A stretch of DNA of 45,922 bases from Terfezia claveryi. Taxonomy: Eukaryota > Ascomycota > Pezizomycetes > Pezizales > Pezizaceae. The notes under the pieces were generated by a model. The model was not told the DNA's origin, made no database searches, and worked only from the letters and a program-made list of their open reading frames with translations. The translations under genes were made by a program, and so were the position numbers. This document shows, piece after piece, positions 10,216 to 20,845 of this stretch. The stretch lies in assembly GCA_015179025.1 (NCBI GenBank), contig WHUX01000319.1, positions 1 to 45,922 of the forward strand, written 5' to 3'. Numbering within the stretch: position 1 is the stretch's first letter; each line of letters starts with the position of its first letter.

Positions 10216-10649
10216 CTCAAGTTATTTGGTAGTGCAATCCCAAATCTAAGCCTGTTTAGAAAGCAGCTTGTACCCCTTCTAGTAAATTTCCTAAGTCAGA
10301 AAGACCTAGACATTGCATATGTATGTGATAGCACTACTACCGAATATTAATAATTCATTTAGAGCCACTGTATCAAGCCCCTGTTGCAGAAGTCATCCGA
10401 CCACTTAAGTTGGAATCTAAGTGCACTAAATATGCTGTTGTCTTGTAGATCTTTGTAATACCTAGCGGTACATGCCACTCACATCAATTCCTTCCCAATT
10501 AGGTATGAGACTATTGAGACCATAGCACTGACACGGGTTTGATTTGCCCCCCCCCCAAATCTCTTAATACATATAAACCTATTCTCCTCAACATTCGCAA
10601 TACATTAATTGCTATTATTGACTATTAGCTATTCTGCACTACTATCATT
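10216..10649 (+). promoter_or_regulatory. Upstream region of the orphan gene at 10650, TATA-like box
   Basis: The stretch holds a MITE-like fragment (ttaagttggaatctaagtgc near 10400), a run of 11 C at about 10546-10556, and a TATA-like atataaa at 10571-10577, about 73 bp before the ATG at 10650. The leader between them is AT-rich and free of ATG. The promoter call is inference from position and composition. Confidence 0.35.
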
Positions 10650-11544
10650 ATGCCTTCACGTCAACCTCGCAGAAACTGATGTTCCCACCACCAGAGCTAT
10701 CTCCAAAAGATAGTACTAATAGGTATGTCCTACTTAGCTTAGCAAAGAAACCCCTTTGGTTGAGAAAGCCCCCCTTTGGTTGAGAAAGCCCCCCTTTGGT
10801 TGAGAAAGCCCCCTTTGGTTGAGAAAGCCCCCTTTTGGTTGAGAGCCCCCCTTAGGAGACCCCTTTGGAGTGAGAGCCCTCCCATTAGAGTGAGAGTCCT
10901 CCCATTGGAGTGAGAGACCTCCCATTGGAGCGAGAGCTCTCCCATAATTGGAGCGAGAGCCCTCCCATAATTGGAGCGAGAGTCTTAGTCCTAGCTAATA
11001 TTTTCTTAGTATTAATGAAGACCCAACGAAGACATTATATAGAACACGAAGCCGGCGTAAGCGGATAGCTCCTCTCCAAAGTGTATCGGAATTAACTACC
11101 GATGTTGAGGATATGGAGGAGGATATGGAAGTACCACCCACGTCGCCATCACCACATGGTAAGTGAGCAAAGAAACGTTTAGAGTCGGATTATCTATAAC
11201 TAGCAATGAATTAGAGAACTAAGAAAATATGCCACTCGCAGTCTATTTCCAACCCCTCCCGTGCCTCCGCCGACCCCAATGCGTCCCTAACTCTAGTAGC
11301 TCCTCCAAATCTAGCTTCTCCTCAATCTGCAAAGTCAAATCAGAGGCAGCGGATAAGACAACGGCTAAGACAATGGCATGCCCGTTGCAAACGTCTACGG
11401 AAACGTAGTCAGAGAGGAAGGATGAGGGAGGAAAGGATTGATGATTTGGGCGATGGAAGAGTCAATATCAAGGTTCATGCAGGAAGTGATTCTTTTGTTC
11501 AGGTTGGAAATTGTAGTTTTATTAAAGGGGGAGAGCAAACATAA
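10650..11544 (+). pseudogene. Spliced orphan gene for a basic protein, with RIP-type stops
   Basis: Probable exon 1 is 10650-10722 (MPSRQPRRN*CSHHQ; TGA replaces CGA), with a GTATGT donor. Exon 2 is 11010-11158 in an open frame (INEDPTKTLYRTRSRRKR, VEDMEEDMEVPP). A 45-nt intron (11159-11203, GTAAGT...CTATAACTAG) joins it in phase 1 to exon 3 (11204-11544: HAMN*RTKKICHS, QRQRIRQRLRQWHARCKRLR, NIKVHAGSDSFVQVGN, TAA). The TAG in exon 3 replaces CAG. The arginine-rich centre suggests nucleic-acid binding or a nuclear signal. I recognise no family. The exon 1-exon 2 phase is not fully resolved; exons 2 and 3 are better supported. Confidence 0.5.
10745..10985. repeat. Decaying 18-22-bp minisatellite inside an intron
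   Basis: About a dozen units. The left ones read ccctttggttgagaaagccc and change stepwise to gagtgagagccctcccatt and then gagcgagagccctcccataatt on the right. The array lies wholly between the putative exons 1 and 2 of the gene at 10650-11544 and gives low-complexity frames on the minus strand. Confidence 0.8.
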
Positions 11545-12116
11545 TAAACTATGAGAGTGTTCCAACTAGTGAAGTCGGAACTTGTATCCAATGAAGTCGG
11601 AACTTGTATCCAGTGAAGTATTGCCTTGGGCAGCCCTGAACTCGGCAAAGAAGTGGCATGGTTGAAGTGAGGGTCATAGATAGGACCTTAACCAAGGATA
11701 GGAAGCACCCCAGCCTCATCTTGTTGTTCTTGCCAGCGTGATCGCAGTGGCTTCAGTTGGCTGATCGCGGCGTTGAATTTAGAGCAACAAGATGAAGGTA
11801 AGAGCTCTCCCGACTCCAGAGGTAGAGGGCAGTCTCCATGGTAGAGGAAGTAAGGAAGGATGCGAAGGTTGTGTATTTGGTGTGGGTAGAAGGAAGAAAG
11901 TAAGTAGAGAGAAGATTAGGAAGGGGGGTGGGGCCAAGGGTATCGTGCGCAGTCGATCTTGGCAAAATCCAACGCATCACGTCGGATAGGATCCTTTATT
12001 CAGTGCAATCGGAGCCTTGGCACTTACGAAGCTTATTCCCTGAGATTCTGTTAATGAAAATATTACACCACAAATCTGTCTCTTACAACATTTTACAACC
12101 TCCGTGACGTTTCAAA
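11545..12116. other. Spacer with 22-bp repeats before the Plavaka gene
   Basis: Starts with gttccaactagtg, whose complement begins CACTAGTTGG as CACTA-type termini do. Two tandem 22-bp copies follow at 11570-11613 (tgaagtcggaacttgtatcc twice). The rest (to 12116) has short frames on both strands without motifs. These repeats may be the subterminal region of the Plavaka element. Confidence 0.35.
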
Positions 12117-12906
12117 ATGAACAGATACAAAACCCTATGCCAATGGTGCCCACGATTCTATACTTCAGCTGGAGCATATTCAAATCATCTGGAGAAGGTT
12201 CATCCCAAAAAAACGTGAAGGATCTTAATGGGCCACTGCCACCGTCTCGAAAGCGTCGGTTCTCCAACACCAGAGATACTACTAATTTAGATTATGATAT
12301 AGACGAAGTCAATTTCACAGATATTATATCTGCTGATGTTGATTACTACTCTGATTCATGCCATAGCAGGGATCTGATAGGGAGGCTTGAACTTTTTGTA
12401 TTGAACCAAAATCCGATGAGGGAAGTCAGCACATTGATGCAATCACCTATCCACGTGTAGGCAACCCAATACGTCCACATGTATTTCCGGAGGAAGACCG
12501 AAACTTCAATTTGTTTGCTCTATTCCGCACCTCAATTGATTATCGACTGGCACGCTTCTTCAATTCTACAAAGACCTCACAGTCAAAGATCGACCAGTTT
12601 TTTAAGGATAACCTCTTGGAAGGCCTCAATCCAACGCACAAGGTTCAATTTCAGTCAGCATATACAATGTATAAGCTTATCGACGCAGCGGCAAATGAAC
12701 CTTCCTGGCACTCAGGAACAGTGAACTACCCATTACTCAAGGGGGTGGCCTTTTATTATCGGAATATTATTGCAGCAGTGAAGTACCTTCTACGCCAAAA
12801 GGTTTATGCCAGCGAGATGGCCTGGGGCCCGCGGCAAGAATATGACAACGAAGGGAATAGGGTATATAGTGAGATCCATACTGTACAGTGGTGGGAAGAC
12901 ACTCAG

Positions 12907-12957
12907 GTGAGCAATTTGTGTGTACTACGTGGATATCCAACTAACTGAAACGGATAG
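12907..12957 (+). other. First intron of the Plavaka transposase
   Basis: 51 nt, donor GTGAGC, branch CCAACTAACTG, acceptor GGATAG. Splicing in phase 0 links ...WWEDTQ to PLLPEGG. Confidence 0.75.
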
Positions 12958-13414
12958 CCTTTGCTACCTGAAGGCGGGACACTTGTTCCGATTTTACTAG
13001 CATCAGATGAAACTCACCTAACGAATTTCTCTGGAGACAAAAAGTTATGGCCTGTTTATATGAGTATAGGCAATATCGGAAGCTCCATACGCAATACACA
13101 TACGATGCATGCCTGGATACCAATTGCACTACTACCGATTGGCCCGAAACGAATCAACAAAATACCTGGGTATTCGGTAGAAACGCAGGAAATTCAGGCG
13201 TTGCAAACCATACACGATGTTTTGGCGCATTTGCTAAAACCGCTATCTGACGTGAGATGTCAGAAAGGCTACGAGATGGTTTGTGCTGATGGGAATGTAC
13301 GCTTATGCTTTCCTAAGCTCTTTTGTTGGCTCGCTGACCATATGGAAAATACTACAATCTATGGTATTGCAAACAACCGCTGCCCTTCTTGCACAATTCC
13401 GACCGAGAAGCTTG

Positions 13415-13467
13415 GTGAGTATTCAGAAGTGGTTATCCAGCTCACTCACATCAAAATTATGCCGCAG
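13415..13467 (+). other. Second intron of the Plavaka transposase
   Basis: 53 nt, donor GTGAGT, branch-like CTCACTCAC, acceptor GCCGCAG. Splicing links TEKL to AYNDSDAVSL in phase 1. Confidence 0.7.
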
Positions 13468-15199
13468 CGTACAACGATTCCGACGCTGTCAGTTTGAAAG
13501 CAAACGGCGTTAAAAACATCAAAAACGCCTTGTGGTCAGTCCCAAATATAAATCTGCCTGAGCTCGTTGAGCAGATGTTTTGCACAATATCCTCCTAGAG
13601 TGTTAAATCATTTAATGGATTGGATTTAAGGTTTTCTAGAATACTATGAGCGGATTAATCCATTTGACTATGTCTGGCATCGGTTGCCTCCCTACCCCGG
13701 ATTTTCAGTTCCGACCAAGGGATACCGAGTTTTTCACAATGGTTGGGAAAGGAAATGCGGAACTTTGGTAAAGTCATTCTTGGAACATTTACCGCGGCGT
13801 TGTGTCGGAAGGCCAACTAACCACGGCCCACCGGAGGTCAGGTACAGGAGTTCAACCGAGCAATTCGCTGTGTACATAGCATCACTGACTTCTATCTCAT
13901 GACTCAGTATCCTAGTCATATGGATAAGACAGTTTCTTATTTACAAGAATATTTGCATGTGTTTCATGAAACTAAAGCTGTGTTCTTGAGGTTCCGTGCT
14001 GATAAGAAAACAAGAAAGGCTGCTGCAGAAGCACATAAGGATTTGTTGAAGGAACAAGTGGGATCATTGGTTGAAGACCTCAGGGCATCGGAAAAGGTTA
14101 GGATGCGTCAAGAAAATACCTTGCACCATCGGGAATTGGTGAATGAGATTTTACAAGAAGGGGCGCACTTCAATTTCCAAAAATCCATTTAATCTCCCAT
14201 TATGCCGAACAGATTCCGAAGTTTGGGGCTCTAGCTCAATATTCCACGAATATCAGTGAAGCTATGCATAAAGGCCTTAAGGATGCTTACCGTCGAAGTA
14301 ATAGGGTTAATGCAACACCACAGATAGTTACTACCTATACGAGGGATCATACTTTTGCTATGAAGGACTTGACACTTAATCTATGGAACCAGATTAGGCA
14401 AAACGGAGATGTGACGCCATGTGTCGGAAAACAGGTCTACTTGAAGTTGCGGGGGAAAATTGAGTTGGGATTAATATCCAGCCTCGAGGATCTGGAGCGT
14501 GTAACTGGCTTGCCAGATCTGGTGCTGACAACGCAAGCATTTTTAAGGCAGGAAGTTAGAAGCATGGATTCCGACCCTACTGAGCTGTTACTTCAGGAAA
14601 TTCGTTCATATGGGGTGCTTTAAATTCCAGTGCCAAAATTCAGTGGAGAAGTGTTCATTTTGCACAATGCTAGATGCACCGAGAAATTTCACAGGAAGGA
14701 AAGATACGATTGGATATGGGTAAGGAGACAGCGTGCATTGGATGAGGCACCAGTAGGGACGCTGAATGGTTGAATACCAGGACGAATCAATGCATTGTTC
14801 AAAGTAATAACTATAGCAGGAATGGTGCACTGGTTGGCGCATGTGAATCTGCTTCAATGCATTGGGTTGAATGCTGTGCAGGGCACGGAAGGGATGGTTC
14901 GCATTGGATTGCCGATGAGTGGGGAAGGGGTTATAGTTAAGATATCACAAATAGAAGGGATTGCGCATTTGATACCATTAGAGCTAGGGGAAAGTTGGTT
15001 GGTAAATAATAGAATAGACTTAGAGATATGGAATATGATTTATGATTAGGAAATAATAAACTTGTGACCAGTTGAGAGAAGAGCCACAAAGAACGTGAAG
15101 TGTCGGATGTAAAACAGGTGCCAGGCCAATATTAGGAGGGCATGTGTGGGGGCGTATAGAGGTAAGCAGAAAATTATAACACATGGGATGGTATAAAAG

Positions 15200-15425
15200 T
15201 AGTTGATACGTCCGGATACAGATTTGTTTATTTTTTCTGCTGAAGTTTGAGGGTGCACATAGGGTGTATGAGAGGCAGTGGGAATTTGGTGGTGTTCGAG
15301 GTGTAGAGCATATATTTTGAGGATGCGCATGGGGTGCATGAGTGGGAGCAGAAATTTTGTAGTATGAACAGGGTGCATGAGAGGCAGCAGGAATTTGGTG
15401 GTGCACCAGGTGGAACAAAACTAGT
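15200..15425. repeat. Imperfect tandem repeat of about 55-65 bp, three to four units
   Basis: Units share gggtgcatgagaggcagcag followed by gaatttggtggtg (variants at about 15260, 15330 and 15370). It lies between the 3' end of the Plavaka gene and the orphan gene on the other strand and feeds HAPCSYYKIS-like shadow frames on the minus strand. Confidence 0.65.
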
Positions 15426-15432
15426 TGCTGCG

Positions 15433-16534
15433 TCATGATGGAGAATTTTTTTTGCTGATGTTGGGTATACTCTCAAATGTACTATTCCAAGGACTAGTAC
15501 TTCCATGTAGCATACTGATGCCAGATCGTTCTTCTGTATGATGGCTAACTTCTCCAAGTAATTGGTCAAAGTTCGGGTCATTGTGTGTCGTATTATTTGG
15601 AGTATTTTGTGATGGAATATCTTCATATGTCATATACTGCCAAGGGTTAGAGCAATCTTCCATCCTATGTCCAATTCTATTGCATGTCAAACATTCAGAC
15701 ACAGTCTTCGAGTCACTGCAATCAGAAAGGTTGGTAAGATCTACATGCAGTAGCGTGTAGTGCAAGGGCTAGTTTGGATTGGTAGTGAGTTCCTGGATAC
15801 CTTTAGGTCTGTATTATTTAGTTCAAGGTCTATTAGTCAAGTAGATTAATAGGTTATACCTTAGTGATCCAACTATCTCAATAAGTTCTCCACAACAATT
15901 GACATGCATTCGAGGATTTGGATGCCATGCATGTGGGATGTAAATACCCTCTGATGTGGGATCCATTTGAGGGATTCTTCGATAAGCAGTCAATACCTGG
16001 TTAGAATTAATTAGATAGTCTCAAGATTTGTTAAACATTATACTATGGAGTACATACCGAACATAGTGTTGGTATATCACAGATACTCCAACATATCGAA
16101 AGCATATTAGTGTTTGGTCGTTCACCCTAATACCTCATCAGAAAATTACCAAACATACTAATCTATAAGAGATCGTATAAGGTGTAATCATCTAAGTTTG
16201 TCTCATTCCAAAGAGGGTTATTGTGGGAGTTGATTGAGTGGCATCGGTGAGGTTCCTAGGTGTCAGATAAATTAGATGCTATCAAAATATCCCACCCAAT
16301 CCAGACTAAACTAAGAAGCTCAGAGATCTCTCTATGTTCTGTGCCTTGCTCGAAACGTGCATTTACTAAACATATAGCTGCTTGCTGAATATCAATAGGG
16401 TTATGGATATTCAATTGATCTAGGATTTCGAGTCTTGCTTGAGTACTATTATCAAGGTCGATTGTTGTGTTACTGATAGATGACTCAGTATCTGACTGTA
16501 CTACCGAATCATCAAGGTATTGAATTCTGTTCAT
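15433..16534 (-). pseudogene. Multi-exon orphan gene with a CCHC zinc knuckle
   Basis: Start ATG at 16534 (MNRIQYLDDSVVQ...), an exon through ISELLSLVWIGWDILIAS, then frames with RIP-type stops. A clear intron on the minus strand starts GTATGTACTCC near 16060, has branch TTCTAACC and ends CAG near 16002; it joins CDIPTLCS to VLTAYRRIPQMDPTSEG, followed by IYIPHAWHPNPRMHVN and ELIEIVGSLRYN. A further intron probably starts near 15870. The last exon (15765-15433) carries CLTCNRIGHRMEDC, a C-x2-C-x4-H-x4-C knuckle, and ends NISKKNSPS. Zinc knuckles bind single-stranded nucleic acid, so a Gag-like or RNA-binding role is possible. I recognise no named family. Confidence 0.5.
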
Positions 16535-16763
16535 TATGCAGCTGGAGTTGTGTTGTTCTATATGTAATTTTGGGAATAGGTTTATATATTATATACTTCC
16601 AATACCTTCAATTCAGATGTGCCATATAGAGAATATATGGTTGAATGCTTATGACAAGATATAATATAATATAGAATTTACCTATTCTCTTTAGGTATTA
16701 TTATCCCTTGACAAGATAAGACATATAAGAAGCTAAGGTAGTCCACTAGATAATATTAGCTAA

Positions 16764-17024
16764 TGATCAACCTCCTCCCATAACAAACTTCCTCCTGTAA
16801 TGAACCTTCTCTTATGATAAAGCTCCTCCTGTGATGAACCTCCTCCTGTAATGAACTTCCTCCCATGACAAACTTCCTCCCATAATGAACTTCCTCCCGT
16901 AACGAACTTCCTCCCGTAATGAACTTCCTCCCGTGATGAACTTCCTCCCGTAATGAACTTCCTCCTGTGATGAACCTCCTCCTATGACAAACCTCCTCCT
17001 ATGATAAACCTCCTCCTGTAACAC
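16764..17024. repeat. 17-bp minisatellite, about 15 units
   Basis: Unit cgtaatgaacttcctcc repeated head to tail with almost no indels; variants such as catgacaaacttcctcc and tgtgatgaacctcctcc differ by transitions only. The array lies about 310 bp upstream of the hAT start codon. No unique spacers separate the units, so it is not a CRISPR array. Confidence 0.9.
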
Positions 17025-17334
17025 TTCCTTCTATATATGTAACTTTATTGTACTTATTTGGTATTAATATTCGATGACAAGACAAGATATGCAAAATAAA
17101 GAAGAAGTCTATAGATAATATTACCCTATAAGAAACCTCTTCCTAGAAGATATATAAACCCTTTTATGGTTTAAGCAGGCTTGGGTAATTACTATAATAG
17201 GTACAAGTCTCATTCTATTTCTTACCCCACTTCTATCTAGTTGGGCAATATAAATACACTCCGAGAGTTGTCCCAAATGATTCCACAGCTTATATATTAG
17301 ACACCTTTAATTATTGTCATTATTATATATCACT

Positions 17335-17668
17335 ATGGAACTAACAACCCAACCATCAAACGTCCTCCCACTCTCATTAATACCAATACTCAAAGGAATA
17401 GGCTACCGGTTTGATATTGAAGCACCTACGGAATTTCTCATTTGGTGGGAAATGACGTCCTGGTCTCAACAAATATGCTGCAATCTTGATAAGCAAGTTA
17501 TTGCTCGGGATAATAAATTTTCTAACCCCAATTGGACCTCTACCGTTCATCAAGCTAAACAATGGGAACACTTTGGCCAAGGTGTCTATCGTCAAGATAG
17601 AAAACCCTTTGTATATTGTTTGGGATGCAATGCAGTTTTGCAACATCCACGGGCCTCAGGTATTGGAA
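17335..17668 (+). pseudogene. hAT transposase, N-terminal part (interrupted)
   Basis: Start ATG at 17335 (MELTTQPSNV). The frame runs to FVYCLGCNAVLQHPRASGIG, where the two Cys of a BED-type zinc finger are seen (C-L-G-C). At 17669 the sequence passes into the LTR of Gypsy IV. The gene resumes after 38989 with TSHLTSHLKSTKYLNATGH, which supplies the histidine half of the same finger. BED fingers bind DNA at the transposon ends. Confidence 0.8.
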
Positions 17669-18293
17669 TGTTACAGGCGGGCTGTAACTACGAATATACA
17701 AGTCAGTGGTGGAGGTATAAAGAGGCTATCGGTAATAAGTCACAAGTATAAACGCAGTAACAACTCGGGTGTAAAGCGGACTCGATAAGAGTAAAGCTAT
17801 ATGTAAACTTAGAACACCGCTTGGGTCTTATTGTATTAACTATATAAAAGCGGTAGCTTATATAGAAGTGCTGATCTAATAAGTTGTTATCAGATCTGAC
17901 GACACTTCCTATAATGGCTTAGTAGTACTAACGTCAGGTAGTTGCCTAGAACAGGAAGACGCTTCCTGTTTAGGAACTCTGCAGTCTGACATATATTGAT
18001 TAGGCAGCCTGAACTACAACGCATCGCAGTTAGGCTGACATACATGAGCTGAACTTGAACACAATGAATAGCAATATATGAATAACAAACATAAGAACTT
18101 AATGGATATCTATAGAAGAGAGTACATGTATAAGAACACATTCAGAGGTCACATACTTCCTTACTCCAATACCCATCCATCCCGGACACATTACCCGCAG
18201 CTGTATGGTTGATCAGGCCATAACAGTTAGCAGCCATAATTAGGTATTGGGATATTCCCAGTTGTGGGTTGGCCTCTTACCTGAGCCGTAACA
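17669..18293 (-). repeat. Gypsy IV 3' LTR (left copy)
   Basis: 625 bp beginning TGTTACAGGC and ending GAGCCGTAACA on the plus strand; matches 38360-38984 over its full length. Confidence 0.93.
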
Positions 18294-18583
18294 TTACTCC
18301 CTGTTCCGAGGCAGCTGTCCTCAGCTGAATACAAGTCTTTCCGACCCTAGAAAAGACAAGTATTAGTAATAACTCAGGTAACTATAGTGACATAGGTACT
18401 GACCATCCCGACCAATACCCCTATCCCATTTAAGGGTGCCACAAGACTGGTGTGCCTACACATACATGCCATGGCCGTTAAAAACCAAACCTCTTGCCAA
18501 AAAACCCACAGGGAAAAGGTGACGAGTAGGAGGGTAAAAGGTACCATGTCTTCATCTATGAAACACTGGACGTAAGTCCAAAC
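18294..18583. other. Gypsy IV 3' untranslated region
   Basis: Non-coding stretch between the end of pol and the 3' LTR; it includes the polypurine-like tract next to 18294. Confidence 0.6.
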
Positions 18584-20845
18584 TTAGAGGTCTCTTTCAT
18601 CACGTAGCTTATTGGGGAACTTCTCTTGATACTCCCTGAGCTTCTCTGGGCAGTTATCCAACTTATCAAAGGTCTCCCAAGTGTCTTCAAACTCCGTATA
18701 TCCTTCCCAATGCACCCTATACTTGACTACTCCTCGATTCTTGTGGGAGTCCACAATAGATTCGACTTCGAAGATATCCGGTTCATCTTCGTCCATATCT
18801 TGTGGCTCGTCTCATTGTTTGAATAGCTTCAGGAGGGTAATATGAACAACATTGTGCCATTGTGTGCCTTGTGGAACTTCGAGCCCGTATGCATGTGAAC
18901 CTATAGCTTCAATGACCTTGTAGGGTCCTATCCACTTGCTAGTAAGAGAACGGTTGTTCCCAGCTCGTATCTGTAGGTTCCGGCAGTCAACCAATACCTA
19001 GTCATCGATAGCAAACCTGCGTGCTTTTTCGAGGTGTATAGCACTTCTTTTGTAGTTGATTTACTTGAGGGTATCGTGAATTTGGTTGTGCACAGTTGTC
19101 ATTCGGTCTAGCTATTCTTCTGCAGCGGGAGAGGAGAATTCATAGTCATCTGAAAGGTGAATAGTACAAGGGTCGAAGCCATATAAACTTCGGTAAGGGG
19201 AGTACTTATGAGTAGAGTGAGCAGCAGTATTATAGGCAAACTCAGCTAAGGGTAGCCATCATTTCCAACGAGCTTGTCTATTGTGACAGTAGATGCGGAG
19301 GTACTGCTTAAGTGTTTGGACTGCTCGTTCAGCAAGTCCATCGGTCTGAGGGTGATAGGTAGTGGAGAGGCGGAGGGTTATGTTGAGCTTTTGGTTAAGC
19401 TCCTTGAGGAATCTAGAAGCAAACTATGGACCATGGTCAGAGGTGATATGTCGGGGAAGGCCATAGAGTCTCCATATCTCATTAATATAGGTGTCAGCAA
19501 CATCGGATACTGTCTATGTAGTCTTTGCCAGAATATAGTGTTGTACTTTCATAAACCGGTCCGTGATAACGAGTATTGCATTGAAACCTTCTGACTCTGG
19601 TAGCTCACCAACGAAGTCCATAGCTATTTCCTCAAAAGGTCATTCTCCAGTTGGCATCGGTACCAACTTTGTTTGTCTGCTATGCCTATCTGCCTTTGCT
19701 TTCTGATACTTAGTACATCCTGCCACATAGTTCGCTATATCTTCTTGCCACTTATCCCACGTAAAGTTCCTTGACACTAGCTCTTGAGTACGATATCTTC
19801 CCCAATGTCCTGCCACTTGACTATCATAGTGCTGTCTTAGCACTTCCAACTTAAACTCGGAGGGTACCACCCATAGTCCATCCTTCTTTTGCCATCCGGC
19901 TACATCTATCCCTTCTACTTCAACATCTTCGGCTTCCTCTTCATCCTCTTTCCCAAGTACTATTAGCTGTCCATCTTTGAAAAATCTAGCATCCATGCCT
20001 GATTTCTCTTCCCCTGAACGTCTAGACAAGCTATCAGGCTTGCCCATCTTTGAACTGGGTCTGTAGTGAATATTGTAGATGAACTCAGACATGCGGAGGT
20101 ACCAGGTAGCTTGATGGGAGTTGAGCTTCTGTTTGGTGTTGAAATATTGTAACCCTTGGTAGTCTGTATAGATGTTCACTGAAATGCCAACCAACCAATC
20201 TCACCACTTCCGGAAGCAATCTATGATTGCAAACAACTCTTTATCATGGATAGGCCAGTTGCGTTGAGCTGCAGAGAGGGTTTTGGCATAGTATTCAACA
20301 GAATGAAGCTGTTTTCCTCCATTGACAATATGATATTGAGAGAGGATACCACCGATAGCTTGGTTGCTAGTATCAGTCTCTATAATTGTCTCGAGTTGTC
20401 TATCAAACTATGTGAGAATGGGGGCAGTGAGGAATCGTTCTCGGAGGTCATCAAAGGCTTGCTGTTGTTCATGTCCCCAACTGAAAGGAACATTCTTTGT
20501 CAAGTCGATTAAGGGGCATGCTTTTGCACTATAGTTGGCAATAAATCGATAGTAGTAATTAGTGAAGCCTAGAAATGCTTGAACCTCTTTCTTTTTGGTA
20601 GGAATGGGCCACTTGGACATAGTTTTGAGCTTAGAGGGATCCATTTGGACATGTTGACTATTGATAATATGACCGAGGAATAAGGTTTCCTGGATATGGA
20701 ACTCAGACTTCATAAGGTTAACAGCTAACCCATATTGGATACATTGCTGAAGAACCTTTTCGACTATTTGTTGATGTTCTTCCTCTGTCTCACCTCCATA
20801 AATGAGTATGTTATCTAAGTACCAAATACATCCTTCCATATCCTT
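18584..20845 (-). pseudogene. Gypsy IV pol, C-terminal part (RT second half, RNase H, integrase, chromodomain)
   Basis: All pieces lie in one frame, broken only by stops. From the insertion point inward: GCIWYLDNILIYGG (RT active site; the second Asp of YxDD is Asn, a G-to-A change), FLGHIINSQ, QAFLGFTNYYYRF, SWGHEQQQAF, RNase H (ETDTSNQAIGGILSQ, HDKELFAI), zinc-binding HHCC (HYDSQVAGHWG...CTKYQKAK, second Cys altered), integrase core MDFVGELPESEGF, SDHGP*FASRF, YHPQTDGLAEQ, then a chromodomain (FEVESIVDSHKNRG, YRVHWEGYTEFEDTWE) ending at 18584. About ten stops interrupt it, consistent with CAG/CAA/CGA/TGG mutation. Non-functional as it stands. Confidence 0.9.

Larger units (their letters stand above)
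12117..15049 (+). pseudogene. Plavaka (CACTA-like) transposase, full-length but broken
   Basis: DDE transposase of a cut-and-paste DNA element. The start ATG at 12117 opens a C2H2 finger (CQWCPRFYTSA...NHLEKVH: C-x2-C-x12-H-x4-H). A 1-nt change in the A-run near 12208 and another shift near 12400 follow, then HVFPEEDRNFNLF, FFKDNLLEGL and EMAWGPRQEY. Intron 12907-12957 joins DTQ to PLLPEGGTLVP; next come ILLASDETHLTNFSGDKK, WPVYMSIGNI, EMVCADGNVRLCFPKL, ADH and RCPSCTIP. Intron 13415-13467 joins KL to AYNDSDAV; then LHNILL, YPGFSVPTKGYRVF, FHETKAVFLRFRADK, PKIHLISHYAE and SEAMHKGLKDAYRRSNR. The tail is KERYDWIWVRR, AHLIPLELGESWL, LDLEIWNMIYD. Stops are mostly C-to-T type. The order matches the Plavaka family throughout; terminal inverted repeats were not firmly located. 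Confidence 0.85.

Noticed and set aside
10734..10945. Minus-strand frames with QPKGGFLNQRG-type repeats
   Set aside because: Tandem repeat DNA (10745-10985) read through; no non-repeat sequence is encoded.
16764..17024. Regularly repeated array resembling a CRISPR
   Set aside because: Units are contiguous without unique spacers and the context is eukaryotic, so it is a minisatellite.
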